Both the position numbers and the translations under genes were made by a program. Positions 28,241-39,000 of a DNA stretch of 64,000 nt are shown piece after piece. Positions within the stretch are counted from its first letter, which is position 1; every line of letters starts with the position of its first letter. Source of the DNA: CAYQIM01 sp964417555. GTDB taxonomy: Bacteria; Pseudomonadota; Gammaproteobacteria; Diplorickettsiales; Diplorickettsiaceae. The stretch is from positions 62,001 to 126,000 of the forward strand of contig CAYQIM010000065.1 of NCBI GenBank assembly GCA_964417555.1, given 5' to 3'. The notes beneath the pieces were generated by a model, which was given only the letters and a program-made list of their open reading frames with translations, made no database searches and was not told the DNA's origin.

Positions 28241-29455
28241 CTACGCCTTTTTACCTTTCTTCAAAAGCTTTGTGACAATTCCAGAACCTACTGTTCTCCC
28301 ACCTTCACGTATAGCAAAGCGAGATTGCTCTTCCATGGCAACACCAAAATCATTCATCAACGTTACGATAATCTTCACGTTATCGCCCGGCATCGCCATT
28401 TCAGTACCTTCAGGTAGTTGGATGGTACCTGTAACGTCAGTGGTTCTAAAGTAAAACTGAGGTTTATAGTTATTCATGAAAGGTGTATGACGCCCCCCTT
28501 CTTCTTTACTTAACACATAAATTTCAGCTTCAAACTCTACATAAGCTTCCACACTGCCTGGTTTTGCTAATACTTGACCACGTTCAACATCTTCACGCTT
28601 CAAGCCACGAAGTAAAGCACCGATGTTGTCGCCGGCTTCGCCTTGATCAAGCAGTTTACGAAACATTTCCACACCGGTAACCGCCGTTTTTTGTACAGGT
28701 CTTAGACCAACCGCTTCAACTTCTTCTCCAACCTTAATAACACCACGCTCTACACGGCCCGTTACTACAGTTCCGCGACCGGAAATAGAAAATACGTCTT
28801 CTACCGGCATCAAAAAGGGCTTATCAGTTTCTCGAGTTGGCTCTTTAAAATATTCATCCATTGCTTTAGCTAGCGCATAGACACCGCCGCCTTCACAATC
28901 ACCCTCTAAGGCCTTTTTAGCCGATCCTTTAATAACAGGGATATCATCGCCAGGAAAATCATATTTGCTCAAAAGTTCTCTAACTTCCATTTCTACTAAA
29001 TCTAATAATTCAGGATCATCTACCATATCGCATTTATTCATAAATACGACCATAGAAGGTACACCAACCTGTTTAGCTAACAGAATATGTTCACGTGTTT
29101 GGGGCATAGGACCATCTGCCGCACTTACGACGAGGATAGCTCCATCCATTTGCGCCGCACCGGTTATCATGTTTTTTACATAGTCAGCGTGACCTGGACA
29201 GTCCACGTGTGCATAATGGCGACTTTCCGTTTCATATTCGACGTGCGAAGTAGCAATCGTAATACCGCGGGCCTTTTCTTCAGGCGCTTTGTCAATTTCG
29301 TCAAACGCTTTCACTTCCCCACCAAATTTCTCTGCCATACATTTGGTAATAGCGGCAGTTAACGTCGTTTTACCATGATCGACGTGACCGATGGTACCAA
29401 CATTTAAGTGGGGTTTATTTCTTTCAAACTTTGATTTACCACCAGGAGCGGCCAT
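28241..29455 (-). CDS. tuf: Elongation factor Tu
   Basis: GTPase that delivers aminoacyl-tRNA to the ribosome. 404 residues. GHVDHGKT is at 23-30, followed by DCPGHADY and NKCDM. The N-terminal [16 protein letters not shown] is a few residues longer than the usual MSKEKFERTKPH. This is the only tuf copy in the window; the second copy usually found between tRNA-Thr and secE is missing (see 48688-48889). Confidence 0.98.
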   Translation of the reverse strand: MAAPGGKSKFERNKPHLNVGTIGHVDHGKTTLTAAITKCMAEKFGGEVKAFDEIDKAPEEKARGITIATSHVEYETESRHYAHVDCPGHADYVKNMITGAAQMDGAILVVSAADGPMPQTREHILLAKQVGVPSMVVFMNKCDMVDDPELLDLVEMEVRELLSKYDFPGDDIPVIKGSAKKALEGDCEGGGVYALAKAMDEYFKEPTRETDKPFLMPVEDVFSISGRGTVVTGRVERGVIKVGEEVEAVGLRPVQKTAVTGVEMFRKLLDQGEAGDNIGALLRGLKREDVERGQVLAKPGSVEAYVEFEAEIYVLSKEEGGRHTPFMNNYKPQFYFRTTDVTGTIQLPEGTEMAMPGDNVKIIVTLMNDFGVAMEEQSRFAIREGGRTVGSGIVTKLLKKGKKA

Positions 29456-29489
29456 AATATTTACCTCAATAACAATGAATAACTAGCTT

Positions 29490-31601
29490 TTAATCACTAC
29501 CTTTTTTAGAAATAACACCGTCTGCTACATTCTTTGGAGCCTCATTATATTTAGCAAACTCCATCGTATAAGTTGCGCGTCCTTGTGTCGCTGAGCGCAA
29601 ATCAGTGGCATAACCAAACATCTCTGAAAGGGGTACCTCAGCGCGTACCATTTTACCACCACCAGCCGGCAAGTCTTCCATACCTTGCAAAATTCCGCGA
29701 CGTCGATTGAGATCACCCATCACATCACCCATATACTCTTCGGGCGTAACCACCTCAACTCGCATAATAGGCTCTAATAACACAGGGTTTGCTTTACGCG
29801 CACCTTCTTTAAATGCCATCGAACCGGCAATTTTAAAGGCCATTTCGCTAGAGTCGACATCGTGATAAGAACCATCAAAAAGTGTTACCTTGACATCGAC
29901 AACAGGATAACCTGCTATTACACCATTTTCTAACTGTTCTTTAATACCTTTATCAACGGCAGGAATATACTCTTTAGGAATAACTCCACCAACGATAGCA
30001 TTAACAAACTCATAACCTTTACCGGCCTCTAATGGGTCAAGTTTTACCCAAACGTGACCGAATTGACCACGGCCACCACTTTGACGGATAAATTTGCCTT
30101 CTTGTTCTACCGATTTACGGATCGTTTCTCGATAAGCCACTTGTGGCTTACCGACGTTAGCTTCTACACTAAATTCGCGCTTCATACGATCAACAATGAT
30201 CTCCAGATGAAGCTCGCCCATACCTGAAATAATAGTTTGACCGGATTCTTCATCAACACGCACACGAAAAGAAGGGTCTTCTTGTGCTAACTTACTAAGC
30301 GCAATACCCATTTTCTCTTGATCCGCCTTAGTTTTAGGCTCTACCGCAACCGAAATAACCGGCTCAGGAAACTCCATACGCTCTAAGGTGATAACATTAT
30401 CCGAATCACAAAGTGTATCCCCAGTAGTCGTATTCTTAAGACCTACTGCTGCAGCAATATCACCCGCCCTAACTTCTTTAATTTCTTCGCGAGAATTCGC
30501 ATGCATTTGTACAATTCGACCAATACGTTCTTTTTTACTTTTAACGGGGTTATAAACACTATCCCCACTCTTAACAACACCTGAATAAACCCTAAAGTAG
30601 GCTAAAGAACCCACAAAAGGATCAGTCGCAATTTTAAAAGCAAGCGCAGCAAAAGGAGCCTCATCGCTTGAAGGTCTGTCGGCAACTGTCTGAGCGGCGT
30701 CATCCAACACGCCCTTAATCGGCGGCACATCGTTAGGCGCCGGTAAATATTCAATGACACCATCTAGCATTGCCTGCACACCTTTATTTTTAAAGGCTGA
30801 GCCGCACAATACCGGAACAATTTTGTTAGTTAACGTTAAACTACGCAGCGCCTTTTTAATTTCCTCAACACTAAACGCTTCACCTTCCAAATAACGTTCG
30901 GTCATCTCATCGGAAGCCTCGGCAATAACTTCCATCAATTTATTGTGCCAATTCTCAGATTCCGCTTGCAGAGCCGATGGAATATCACGGTATTCAAACT
31001 TCGTTCCCTGCGATTCTTCCTCCCAATAAATGGCCTTCATTTGAATCAAGTCGATAACGCCTTCAAAGTTTTCTTCTGCACCAATCGGCAAATGGATAGG
31101 AACAGGACGCCCACCCAAACGTTTTTCAATTTGATCAACTACACGCAAGAAATTAGCACCTGCTCTATCCATTTTATTGACAAAGGCTAGGCGGGGCACC
31201 TGATATTTATTGGCTTGACGCCATACTGTTTCCGATTGAGGCTCAACGCCGCTGACAGCACAGAAAACAACACATGCACCATCGAGAACTCGCAACGAAC
31301 GTTCGACTTCAATCGTAAAATCAACGTGACCGGGAGTGTCAATAATATTAATTCGATACTTTGGAAACTGGCCCGCCATCCCACTCCAAAAACAAGTCGT
31401 TGCTGCCGAAGTAATGGTTATACCGCGTTCCTGTTCTTGCTCCATCCAATCCATGGTAGCCGTACCTTCGTGTACTTCGCCTAACTTATGCGATACACCG
31501 GTATAAAACAAAATCCGCTCAGTTGTTGTTGTTTTTCCCGCATCAATATGGGCGATAATTCCAATATTTCGGTAGCGGTCTATAGGCGTCTGTCGGTCCA
31601 C
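29490..31601 (-). CDS. fusA: Elongation factor G
   Basis: GTPase of ribosomal translocation and, with RRF, recycling. I choose the GTG at 31601 (703 residues, [14 protein letters not shown]) because AAGG lies nine bases upstream. An in-frame TTG two codons earlier leaves too little space after the SD. G1 AHIDAGKT is near residues 17-24. The five EF-G domains are complete, with no internal duplication. Confidence 0.97.
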   Translation of the reverse strand: MDRQTPIDRYRNIGIIAHIDAGKTTTTERILFYTGVSHKLGEVHEGTATMDWMEQEQERGITITSAATTCFWSGMAGQFPKYRINIIDTPGHVDFTIEVERSLRVLDGACVVFCAVSGVEPQSETVWRQANKYQVPRLAFVNKMDRAGANFLRVVDQIEKRLGGRPVPIHLPIGAEENFEGVIDLIQMKAIYWEEESQGTKFEYRDIPSALQAESENWHNKLMEVIAEASDEMTERYLEGEAFSVEEIKKALRSLTLTNKIVPVLCGSAFKNKGVQAMLDGVIEYLPAPNDVPPIKGVLDDAAQTVADRPSSDEAPFAALAFKIATDPFVGSLAYFRVYSGVVKSGDSVYNPVKSKKERIGRIVQMHANSREEIKEVRAGDIAAAVGLKNTTTGDTLCDSDNVITLERMEFPEPVISVAVEPKTKADQEKMGIALSKLAQEDPSFRVRVDEESGQTIISGMGELHLEIIVDRMKREFSVEANVGKPQVAYRETIRKSVEQEGKFIRQSGGRGQFGHVWVKLDPLEAGKGYEFVNAIVGGVIPKEYIPAVDKGIKEQLENGVIAGYPVVDVKVTLFDGSYHDVDSSEMAFKIAGSMAFKEGARKANPVLLEPIMRVEVVTPEEYMGDVMGDLNRRRGILQGMEDLPAGGGKMVRAEVPLSEMFGYATDLRSATQGRATYTMEFAKYNEAPKNVADGVISKKGSD

Positions 31602-31630
31602 TCTCAATTACCTTCTAAATGTTTTTTAAA

Positions 31631-32170
31631 TTAGCTCCAACGGAAATGTGCAAAAGCTTGATTTGCTTTTGCCATACGATGAGTATCTTCACGTTTTTTA
31701 ACAGCGATGCCTTTATTGTCGTAAGCATCCAAAATCTCAGCGGCAAGGCGTTGCGCCATGGTTTTTTCACTGCGCCCTGCAGCCGCCACCTTAAGCCAGC
31801 GCATGGCTAATGCGGTACGACGTGAAGGACGTACTTCGACAGGAATCTGGTAAGTCGATCCCCCTACACGTCTTGCCCTTACTTCAACGTTAGGACGAAT
31901 ATTATCTAAAGCTTGATCAAATATAGCGAGCAACGCATCAGAATCTAAGCCTTGCTTAGTATCACCCTCAATACCGCCTTCTTCGTCAACTTTTTTAGAC
32001 TTATCTTTTAGACGCACATCTAATCTTTCTAATGCTCCATAGACAATCTTTTCAGCAACAGCCTTTTTACCATTTTTCATAATGGAATTTATAAACTTAC
32101 TGAGCAATTCATTCTTGAATTTGGGGTCAGGAAGTATCACTCTTTTGGCGGCGACGCGTCTTCTTGGCAT
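31631..32170 (-). CDS. rpsG: 30S ribosomal protein S7
   Basis: Assembly initiator of the 30S head and, in E. coli, translational repressor of the str operon. 179 residues. Most bacterial S7 proteins have about 156. Here the extra length is internal: roughly 20 residues (charged [20 protein letters not shown] sequence) fall between LERLDVRL and [11 protein letters not shown], at about residues 55-78. The signatures [19 protein letters not shown] and the AFAHFRWS end are normal. Confidence 0.96.
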   Translation of the reverse strand: MPRRRVAAKRVILPDPKFKNELLSKFINSIMKNGKKAVAEKIVYGALERLDVRLKDKSKKVDEEGGIEGDTKQGLDSDALLAIFDQALDNIRPNVEVRARRVGGSTYQIPVEVRPSRRTALAMRWLKVAAAGRSEKTMAQRLAAEILDAYDNKGIAVKKREDTHRMAKANQAFAHFRWS

Positions 32171-32195
32171 AATTCAATTCCTAGCTAATTTACAT

Positions 32196-32573
32196 TTATT
32201 TATCTTTGGGCCGTTTGGCACCATATTTACTACGTCCTTGCTTACGATTGGCAACACCAGAAGTATCTAACGCACCCCGTACAATATGATAACGGACACC
32301 TGGCAAGTCTTTTACACGACCGCCTCGGATAAGTATCACAGAGTGCTCCTGCAGATTATGGCCTTCACCACCGATATACGTGGTAACTTCCATGCCATTT
32401 GTCAAACGTACTCGCGCTACTTTACGTAAAGCGGAGTTTGGTTTCTTAGGCGTCACGATATAAACACGTGTACAAACCCCTCTTTTTTGAGGGCATTCTG
32501 CCAAGGCAGGCACCATTGACTTAGCACGTCTTTGTATTCGTGGCTTTCGGACTAACTGGTTAATTGTGGCCAT
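32196..32573 (-). CDS. rpsL: 30S ribosomal protein S12
   Basis: Decoding-centre protein and the classical streptomycin-resistance locus. 125 residues. [11 protein letters not shown] and the [11 protein letters not shown] segment show wild-type Lys at the two main resistance positions (43 and 88 in E. coli numbering). First gene of the str operon, downstream of a near-consensus promoter at 32690-32718. Confidence 0.98.
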   Translation of the reverse strand: MATINQLVRKPRIQRRAKSMVPALAECPQKRGVCTRVYIVTPKKPNSALRKVARVRLTNGMEVTTYIGGEGHNLQEHSVILIRGGRVKDLPGVRYHIVRGALDTSGVANRKQGRSKYGAKRPKDK

Positions 32574-32689
32574 TCAAAATCTACTCAAAAATGTGGCTTT
32601 TAATATAAAAATACGGGTCCCGCTAACACTTTTTAACTGTTAACTTTTGACCCGACAAAATCTTTCTTCATCAAACGAAGAGGGGCGGG

Positions 32690-32718
32690 ATTGTAAAGAG
32701 ACCGCTCTGAGATGTCAA
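32690..32718 (-). promoter_or_regulatory. str operon promoter
   Basis: On the minus strand TTGACA (32713-32718), exactly 17 bases, then TACAAT (32690-32695). It lies about 117 bases upstream of rpsL. Its strength fits a ribosomal operon, and no other strong promoter was seen before rplQ, so it may drive much of the 18-kb block. Spacer 32574-32856 otherwise contains no gene. Confidence 0.88.
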
Positions 32719-32827
32719 GTATCGGCGTCGTTTTCTCTTGTTATTTTTCACTAAAAATCCGTGTTTTTTTAGCCCTCTAGTAACCCTCTAGACTGCAAAC
32801 ACAGCAGAACAACACTCAATCATTGAA

Positions 32828-32845
32828 CCCCGGCTCTCGCCGGGG
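32828..32845. other. GC-rich hairpin after the phosphatase gene
   Basis: CCCCGGC-TCTC-GCCGGGG, a perfect 7-base stem 12 bases beyond the stop of the minus-strand gene. No T run follows, so it is more likely an mRNA-stabilising or REP-like hairpin than an intrinsic terminator. Confidence 0.5.
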
Positions 32846-32856
32846 CGACATAGAAA

Positions 32857-35772
32857 CTAAGCCCCTACTGTTACCGTCGGTATGATAACTGCGTCGGTTT
32901 CGTGAAACTGTTCATCCGTGACAGTTGGCAGTTGAAAAAACGCACCTCTACCTGTCATCGCTTTCATCGTTAAGGGAAAATCAATCCTTAGATTAGACGT
33001 ACAATAAGCTATTACTTTTGCCAAAAATTGCTCAATCATCGCCATCCCAAGAGTAATAGCCACTGGTATCTTAAGCGCTGTTGGCAGTACAATAAGCTGA
33101 GTATTGTAGCTACCTTTCTGAGGGCTTTCCTCGACCCTAAGACCACCCATTTTAGCCGATAAGCTAGTTTCATGCTGCGCTTTGCCTTTAGCAGGCGGCT
33201 TGTATTGTAGCGCCTTTAACAATAATGATATAAAAAAGTCTATTATGATTTCAAGCCAGTTTCGTTCTCTAAAGAAAAGTGGCTTTAGTCGTTCATCAGC
33301 GCAATCTATGTCGACTTTATTAACCATGGCATCAAGCTTATAACCGCTTTTATCCTTGCTAGCTATCACTGAAATAGAGGAGTCGGTTCGGTAATAGTAT
33401 CCTCCATGCTTAGGTGGAATTCCTTTATCATCGCCATCTCCGTCTTTTTGTAGCGTCTTTTTTGTATCGTAAGTATTTATCTCTTGCACTTGAATACCAT
33501 TCGCCAACGGAGAAAAGTTTATTTGATAACCCTCTTTGGATTCCACGTAGATGACTTCGACGTGACTATCGGCATCATTTTGTTGAGTTTGTAATTTAGA
33601 AAACAAGTGGCCAAATACATGCTGAAAACCACCTTGGTGAAAAGCATAGCGAATGCGTTCTAAGTAGGCTTTTTTCAAGTCCTTATCTTCTACCTTATAA
33701 AGCAACTTCTCTTCAATAAATTTTATTACATCCTCTTCATTTTCAAACTCTTTACCCCCGCGCCATTCTTTAACGCTGATACCACTGATAAAATAGACTT
33801 CCCAATTTCGCCTCCAGTCTTCCAGAAAATTACCCTTACTTTTTGCCAGTACTTTTTCTTTTATCTCCTCCAACTCTTGTTGCAAAATAGGATAGTTAAA
33901 GACTTCCTCAGGTAATTTACTTTTTTTAGGCTTATTTAAGCGTGCGAATTGAGTTTGTGTGCGCATAGCATCCGCATCTAACTCGATATCACCTGGTAAA
34001 AAGGTAGATGGATTAACTAAACCTTCAGCACCAGGCGCATTTTGCGAAGCCACGGATTGGTGATGGCCTGACTCAAACAAAGTCTTAATAATTTGTAAAT
34101 AAAGTGCTCTATCTTCTGGCGTGTCATCAAAGCGAGGAAATCTTCCATACCGTTCATAGAATACTTCTGCCGCATCAATAGCCGCCGATGCACCACCCGT
34201 ACGGTCCTTACCACTTTTACACGCTACACAAGACCAACCACCAATACAATCGACAATAATAACTTCAAGGGCACTGGTTAACGATTGGCGATGGCGCTCA
34301 TCACCTAACTCAAATGAACCTTGCCCGGCCGGAATCGACAACAAGCTTTTTAAGGCACTTAACAATCTTGCCGTTTCTTTATTATTGAATACCGCTTTTA
34401 TCGTTCGGTCATCACCAAACTTTTCGAACAGTTTTATTAAGTCCTTTTTATCCCCTTCAGACACGCTGCCTTTTGACTCGCAATGTTCAAACTTAGCTAT
34501 CAATGAATTTAAAAATTCTGCGTTTTGAGGTGCTAAAGACCTTGCTATGAATAGGCCAAATCCATCGCCTGGCTTAGCTATTAAGCTTTCTTCGAATTCC
34601 GCTAGGGGGCGCAAGTAACGAGAAACAGCACCCAACATTTTCGCCATATTCAAATCATTACGTTCTGTTTGCTCCGGATAACTACCAAGACGACGTAATA
34701 TATTGTACGGACGATTCGTTGACAGTAAGGTGATCTTTTTAAATGTGTGCCCTTTATATTGCAAACTTCCAGCGTCAGTAACTTTCAAACCATGTGTTTC
34801 TAAAAACGCTTTGTGTTCCTCAGCCTTAGGATTCGCTAACGCCAGCTGAAAACGCGCAACCGCTTCCTCTTTCCTCTCGTAGATCTGTGTATCATTATCG
34901 CTAGCATCTAAAATATATTGGCTCTTGAAATCAGCCGGCTTTCCAGGTGACAAAAGTGATTGCATTAAAACAACCGCTTTTATTTCTTCTTCAGCACCAA
35001 TCTTTTTTTCAGCCAATAGCTCATCTAAGCTTGATATGAGCAGAACACCTGTATTTAAAACGGTTATGCGAAATACCTCTTGAGCATCCGCACCCCACTT
35101 CTGCAAATCAACGTGTTTCAGTAAATCAACCGGCACCGGTGTCGCATGACGATTGTAAGATAAGGACTCCACCCCGTTAATAACTAAAGAATGCTGCGAA
35201 AAATTAGCCAGTCCAAGCACATGACGCAAAGAAGAAGGTATGGGTTTATCAGCTAACTCCCGTTTTTTATCTTTGATAAGGTTTTGTAGCCAAACAGGCA
35301 ACCATTGAAACCAAAGCGGCGGCGTTTCGCTAACAACCTTTTCATATTCTTGGCGCAAAAGCTCATCGCCAGTATGAGGTGTTTCGCTTAGAATAATATC
35401 ATCGCCAACCGTTTCAAGCGTTTCGCGTCCCTTAAGCCATGCTGAATAGCATTCGGCTGTTCGTAGTGAACCAAAAGGATCTGTTAGCGTCGTATATTCG
35501 ACTAATAGTGCTTCGTATTTGCTAAGTAATCCGTCAAAGAGTTGTTTTTTTTTCTTAAAAGTTAACGATTCATCAAGTGCATTAAGATAGTTAAAATAAA
35601 GTGCTTCTATTCTTTTATTTAACTGAGATGTATCAAACGAATTACGTCCCCTTCTCCAATCTTGTTCAGGCAAGTACTTTATCAGCAACAACATCCCTTC
35701 TTTATAAGATTCGCCGCGAAGACTAAAGTTTTTGTCTAAGGCCATTTTTTCTGTATCAGTTGTTTTCGTCAT
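32857..35772 (-). CDS. Large protein with SopB/IpgD-type CX5R phosphoinositide-phosphatase motif (effector candidate)
   Basis: 971 residues counted from the ATG at 35772, chosen because GGAGG lies eight bases before it (an in-frame TTG nine codons earlier has no comparable site). The sequence VACKSGKDRTGG contains the loop CKSGKDRTG with Cys518 and Arg524. This is the CX5R active site of SopB/SigD, IpgD and inositol-polyphosphate 4-phosphatases. The rest is soluble and charged, with a hydrophobic stretch near residue 850 (IIIDFFISLLLKAL) and an acidic patch shortly before the C-terminus (TDEQFHETD). No Sec signal. Proposed role: a translocated phosphatase acting on host inositol lipids (inference). 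It has its own upstream region and is isolated from rpoC by a terminator. Confidence 0.75.
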   Translation of the reverse strand: MTKTTDTEKMALDKNFSLRGESYKEGMLLLIKYLPEQDWRRGRNSFDTSQLNKRIEALYFNYLNALDESLTFKKKKQLFDGLLSKYEALLVEYTTLTDPFGSLRTAECYSAWLKGRETLETVGDDIILSETPHTGDELLRQEYEKVVSETPPLWFQWLPVWLQNLIKDKKRELADKPIPSSLRHVLGLANFSQHSLVINGVESLSYNRHATPVPVDLLKHVDLQKWGADAQEVFRITVLNTGVLLISSLDELLAEKKIGAEEEIKAVVLMQSLLSPGKPADFKSQYILDASDNDTQIYERKEEAVARFQLALANPKAEEHKAFLETHGLKVTDAGSLQYKGHTFKKITLLSTNRPYNILRRLGSYPEQTERNDLNMAKMLGAVSRYLRPLAEFEESLIAKPGDGFGLFIARSLAPQNAEFLNSLIAKFEHCESKGSVSEGDKKDLIKLFEKFGDDRTIKAVFNNKETARLLSALKSLLSIPAGQGSFELGDERHRQSLTSALEVIIVDCIGGWSCVACKSGKDRTGGASAAIDAAEVFYERYGRFPRFDDTPEDRALYLQIIKTLFESGHHQSVASQNAPGAEGLVNPSTFLPGDIELDADAMRTQTQFARLNKPKKSKLPEEVFNYPILQQELEEIKEKVLAKSKGNFLEDWRRNWEVYFISGISVKEWRGGKEFENEEDVIKFIEEKLLYKVEDKDLKKAYLERIRYAFHQGGFQHVFGHLFSKLQTQQNDADSHVEVIYVESKEGYQINFSPLANGIQVQEINTYDTKKTLQKDGDGDDKGIPPKHGGYYYRTDSSISVIASKDKSGYKLDAMVNKVDIDCADERLKPLFFRERNWLEIIIDFFISLLLKALQYKPPAKGKAQHETSLSAKMGGLRVEESPQKGSYNTQLIVLPTALKIPVAITLGMAMIEQFLAKVIAYCTSNLRIDFPLTMKAMTGRGAFFQLPTVTDEQFHETDAVIIPTVTVGA

Positions 35773-35828
35773 AAAGCAGCCCTCCGCTTTTTGTTTCAAA
35801 CCTTCTTTTTTCTAATTGCATTAATTAC

Positions 35829-35861
35829 ATTACATCAGACAATTCTTAAAAAAAAATTAAA
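35829..35861 (-). promoter_or_regulatory. PmrA-box-like direct repeat before the phosphatase gene
   Basis: Minus strand: TTTAAT-TTTTT-TTTAAG (35845-35861), fitting YTTAAK-N5-YTTAAK. Ten bases later comes TGTAAT (35829-35834), a possible -10. The start codon is 72 bases from the box. AT-rich DNA makes a chance match quite possible. Confidence 0.35.
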
Positions 35862-35862
35862 T

Positions 35863-35916
35863 ATAGGTAGCACTTGAGCACTTTGCCTAAAGGGCGTCAA
35901 ATTGAAAGCTACCTAT
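35863..35916. repeat. Inverted repeat upstream of the phosphatase gene
   Basis: ATAGGTAGC (35863-35871) and GCTACCTAT (35908-35916) are perfect 9-base inverted repeats 36 bases apart. They lie directly upstream of the PmrA-like box and downstream of the rpoC terminator. Function unknown; an operator pair or hairpin. Confidence 0.5.
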
Positions 35917-35950
35917 TTTGCTTAAAATATAATAAGAAAAATTCAAACAA

Positions 35951-35979
35951 AAAAAATGCACCATAAAGGTGCATTTTTT
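35951..35979 (-). terminator. rpoBC terminator
   Basis: AAAAAATGCACC-ATAAA-GGTGCATTTTTT: a perfect 12-base stem with A/T runs on both sides, 42 bases after the rpoC stop. It works in both directions and separates the RNAP operon from the phosphatase gene. Confidence 0.9.
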
Positions 35980-36021
35980 CCAACTCAGCTTATAATTCAC
36001 ACAAAGTGACAATTACTTTTA

Positions 36022-39000
36022 TTAGCTTCCATCTTTGTTCGGTCCTTCCGATAAAGCTTGGCTCAAGGCCTGTTCTACATCACTCGCGGTCATCTGTGGC
36101 GTTGTCGAAGCTAATTTTTGCTTTCTCGCTAATACATTAGCCGCCCGCTGACGCCGTACTTCGGAATGATACGCAAACCCAGTCCCAGCAGGAATTAAAC
36201 GTCCTACAATCACGTTTTCTTTTAATCCCTTAAGATCATCACGTTTTCCAGTCACTGCCGCTTCTGTTAACACGCGCGTGGTTTCCTGGAACGACGCCGC
36301 TGAGATAAAGGAATCTGTCGCTAAGGATGCTTTAGTAATCCCCAGTAATACCGATTCGAAACGTGCTGGTAGTTTGTTACTTTCCACCAGTTTACGATTT
36401 TCTTCTTTGACGCGAGCTTCTTCAAGCTGTTCACCTTTTAAGAAACGACTTTCGCCTGAATCTAAGATATTAACCTTACGCAACATCTGGCGAACAATTA
36501 CCTCAATGTGCTTATCATTAATCTTCACACCTTGTAGACGGTAAACCTCTTGGACTTCGCTTACAATATAGTTAGACAGCTTATTAATCCCTAATAAACG
36601 TAAGATATCATGCGGGTTTAATGGACCATCCGCGACCACTTCACCCCGTTCAACATGTTCACCCTCAAAAACAGTGACATGACGCCATTTTGGAATTAAT
36701 GCTTCAAAGACTTCCCCATCATTACCCGTAATCACTAAACGGCGCTTACCTTTAGTTTCTTTACCAAAGCTAATGATCCCGGAAATCTCAGCTAAAATAG
36801 CCGGCTCTTTTGGCTTTCGTGCCTCAAACAAATCGGCTACCCTAGGCAAGCCTCCGGTAATATCGCGGGTCTTAGAAGTTTCTTGCGGGATACGAGCGAC
36901 GATATCACCGACACCAACCGCCGCACCATCTTCTAAGCTCAAAATAGCGTTAACCGGTAAGAAGTAATGCGCAGGTAAACGTGTGCCGGGTAAGAAAAGA
37001 TCATTACCTTCTTTATTAGTTAACCTAACCATCGGTCTTAATTCTTTACCGCCAGAGCCCCGTTGTTTAGAATCCGTCACCACGATACTGGTTAATCCAG
37101 TGACATCATCCGTTTGCCGATTCATGGTAATGCCATCAACCAAATCAATAAACTTAATGTAACCTGCCACTTCCGTCACCACGGGGTGGGTATGCGGATC
37201 CCATTGAGCAATGACTTGACCTGGAACCACTTCAGCCCCATCAGAAACCTTAATACTCGCACCATAGGGTAGTTTATAGCGCTCACGCTCACGGCCTTGG
37301 GCATCCAGCAAGGTTAGCTCACCGGAACGCGAGACGGTCACAAAATGACCCTCTGCGTGCTTAACCAGCTTAATGTTATGCAGCTTAATGCGTCCTTTCG
37401 ATTTCACCTGAATATGATTAGCTAAAGCCACCTGTGAAGCAGCTCCTCCGATATGGAAGGTACGCATGGTCAGCTGGGTCCCTGGTTCACCAATGGATTG
37501 CGCAGCGATAACACCGACAGACTCCCCAATAACAACCAAATGACCTCGCGCTAAATCTCGACCGTAACAGGCGGCGCAAATACCATAACGCGCTTCACAG
37601 GTAATAGGTGAACGTACCTTGACCTGATCCACCGCCCGTTCTTCTAAGGTGTTAACCCAAGCCTCATCTAACAAAGTACCTTTGTTGACGACGACATCAT
37701 CACTACCCGGTAAACTTACATCCTCAGCCAATACACGGCCTAATACGCGTTCACGTAAAGGAACCATGATTTCACCACCTTCCACGTGAGGAGTAATAAG
37801 GATTCCTTGTTCGACCCCGCAATCAAGTTCAGTGACAACCATATCTTGAGCAACGTCGACTAGACGACGCGTCAGATATCCTGAGTTAGCGGTCTTTAAT
37901 GCCGTATCGGCAAGACCTTTTCGCGCACCGTGGGTAGAAATAAAGTACTGTAAAACGTCTAGACCTTCACGGAAATTGGCCGTAATCGGTGTTTCAATAA
38001 TGCTACCGTCTGGCTTGGTCATTAAACCCCGCATACCCGCTAACTGACGCATCTGCGCAGGCGAACCCCGCGCGCCAGAGTCTGCCATCATATAAACCGG
38101 ATTAAATGATTCTTGCGCGACTAATTTTCCATCGGCATTCAGCACATCTTCCGTCGCAAGTTTTTCCATCATCGCCTTAGCGACTTGATCATTGGTACAA
38201 GACCAAATATCAATCACTTTGTTATATCGTTCCCCTTGTGTCACTAAGCCTGAACTATATTGTGATTCAATCTCTTTAACCTCAGCCTCGGCGTCAGTAA
38301 TAATCGCAGCCTTACCTTCAGGAATAATCAAATCCTCAATACCGATAGAAATACCGGCACGCGTTGCATAACTAAAGCCGGTATACATCAACTTATCAGC
38401 AAATATAGCAGTCGCTTTCAGCCCTAAACGACGATAACATTCATTAATAAGGCTAAGGATGGCCCTTTTGTTTAGTGCCTTATTGATTAAAGAAAATGGC
38501 AGCCCGTCTGGTAAAATTTCACGTAATAACGCTCTACCTACCGTGGTCTCAACAAGTCTAGTTGATTCTTGCCGTTTTCCGTCAGCATCAAACACAACCT
38601 CTTTAATACGAACTTTGATTTTGGCATGTAGATCAGCAAAGCCGGTATCGTAAAGCTGGCGCACATCATTAACGTCTGCACAGACTAAGCCTTCACCTTT
38701 GGCGTTGATTCTATCGCGTGTTAAGTAATAGAGACCTAGAACAACGTCCTGAGTAGGAACAATAATAGGTTCACCGTTGGCTGGTGATAAAATATTATTA
38801 GTAGACATCATTAACGCACGCGCTTCTAACTGTGCTTCTATGGTTAATGGCACGTGTACTGCCATTTGATCGCCGTCAAAGTCGGCGTTATAAGCCGTAC
38901 AAACTAAAGGATGCAACTGAATAGCTTTACCTTCAATTAAAATAGGTTCGAAGGCTTGAATACCGAGTCGATGCAGTGTCGGTGCACGATTTAATAAAAC

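Noticed and set aside
28272..29362. Several open frames of 60-90 codons opposite tuf, fusA, rpoB, rpoC and nusA
   Set aside because: They are mirror frames of strongly conserved genes, lack SD sites and family resemblance, and follow the codon structure of the opposite strand.
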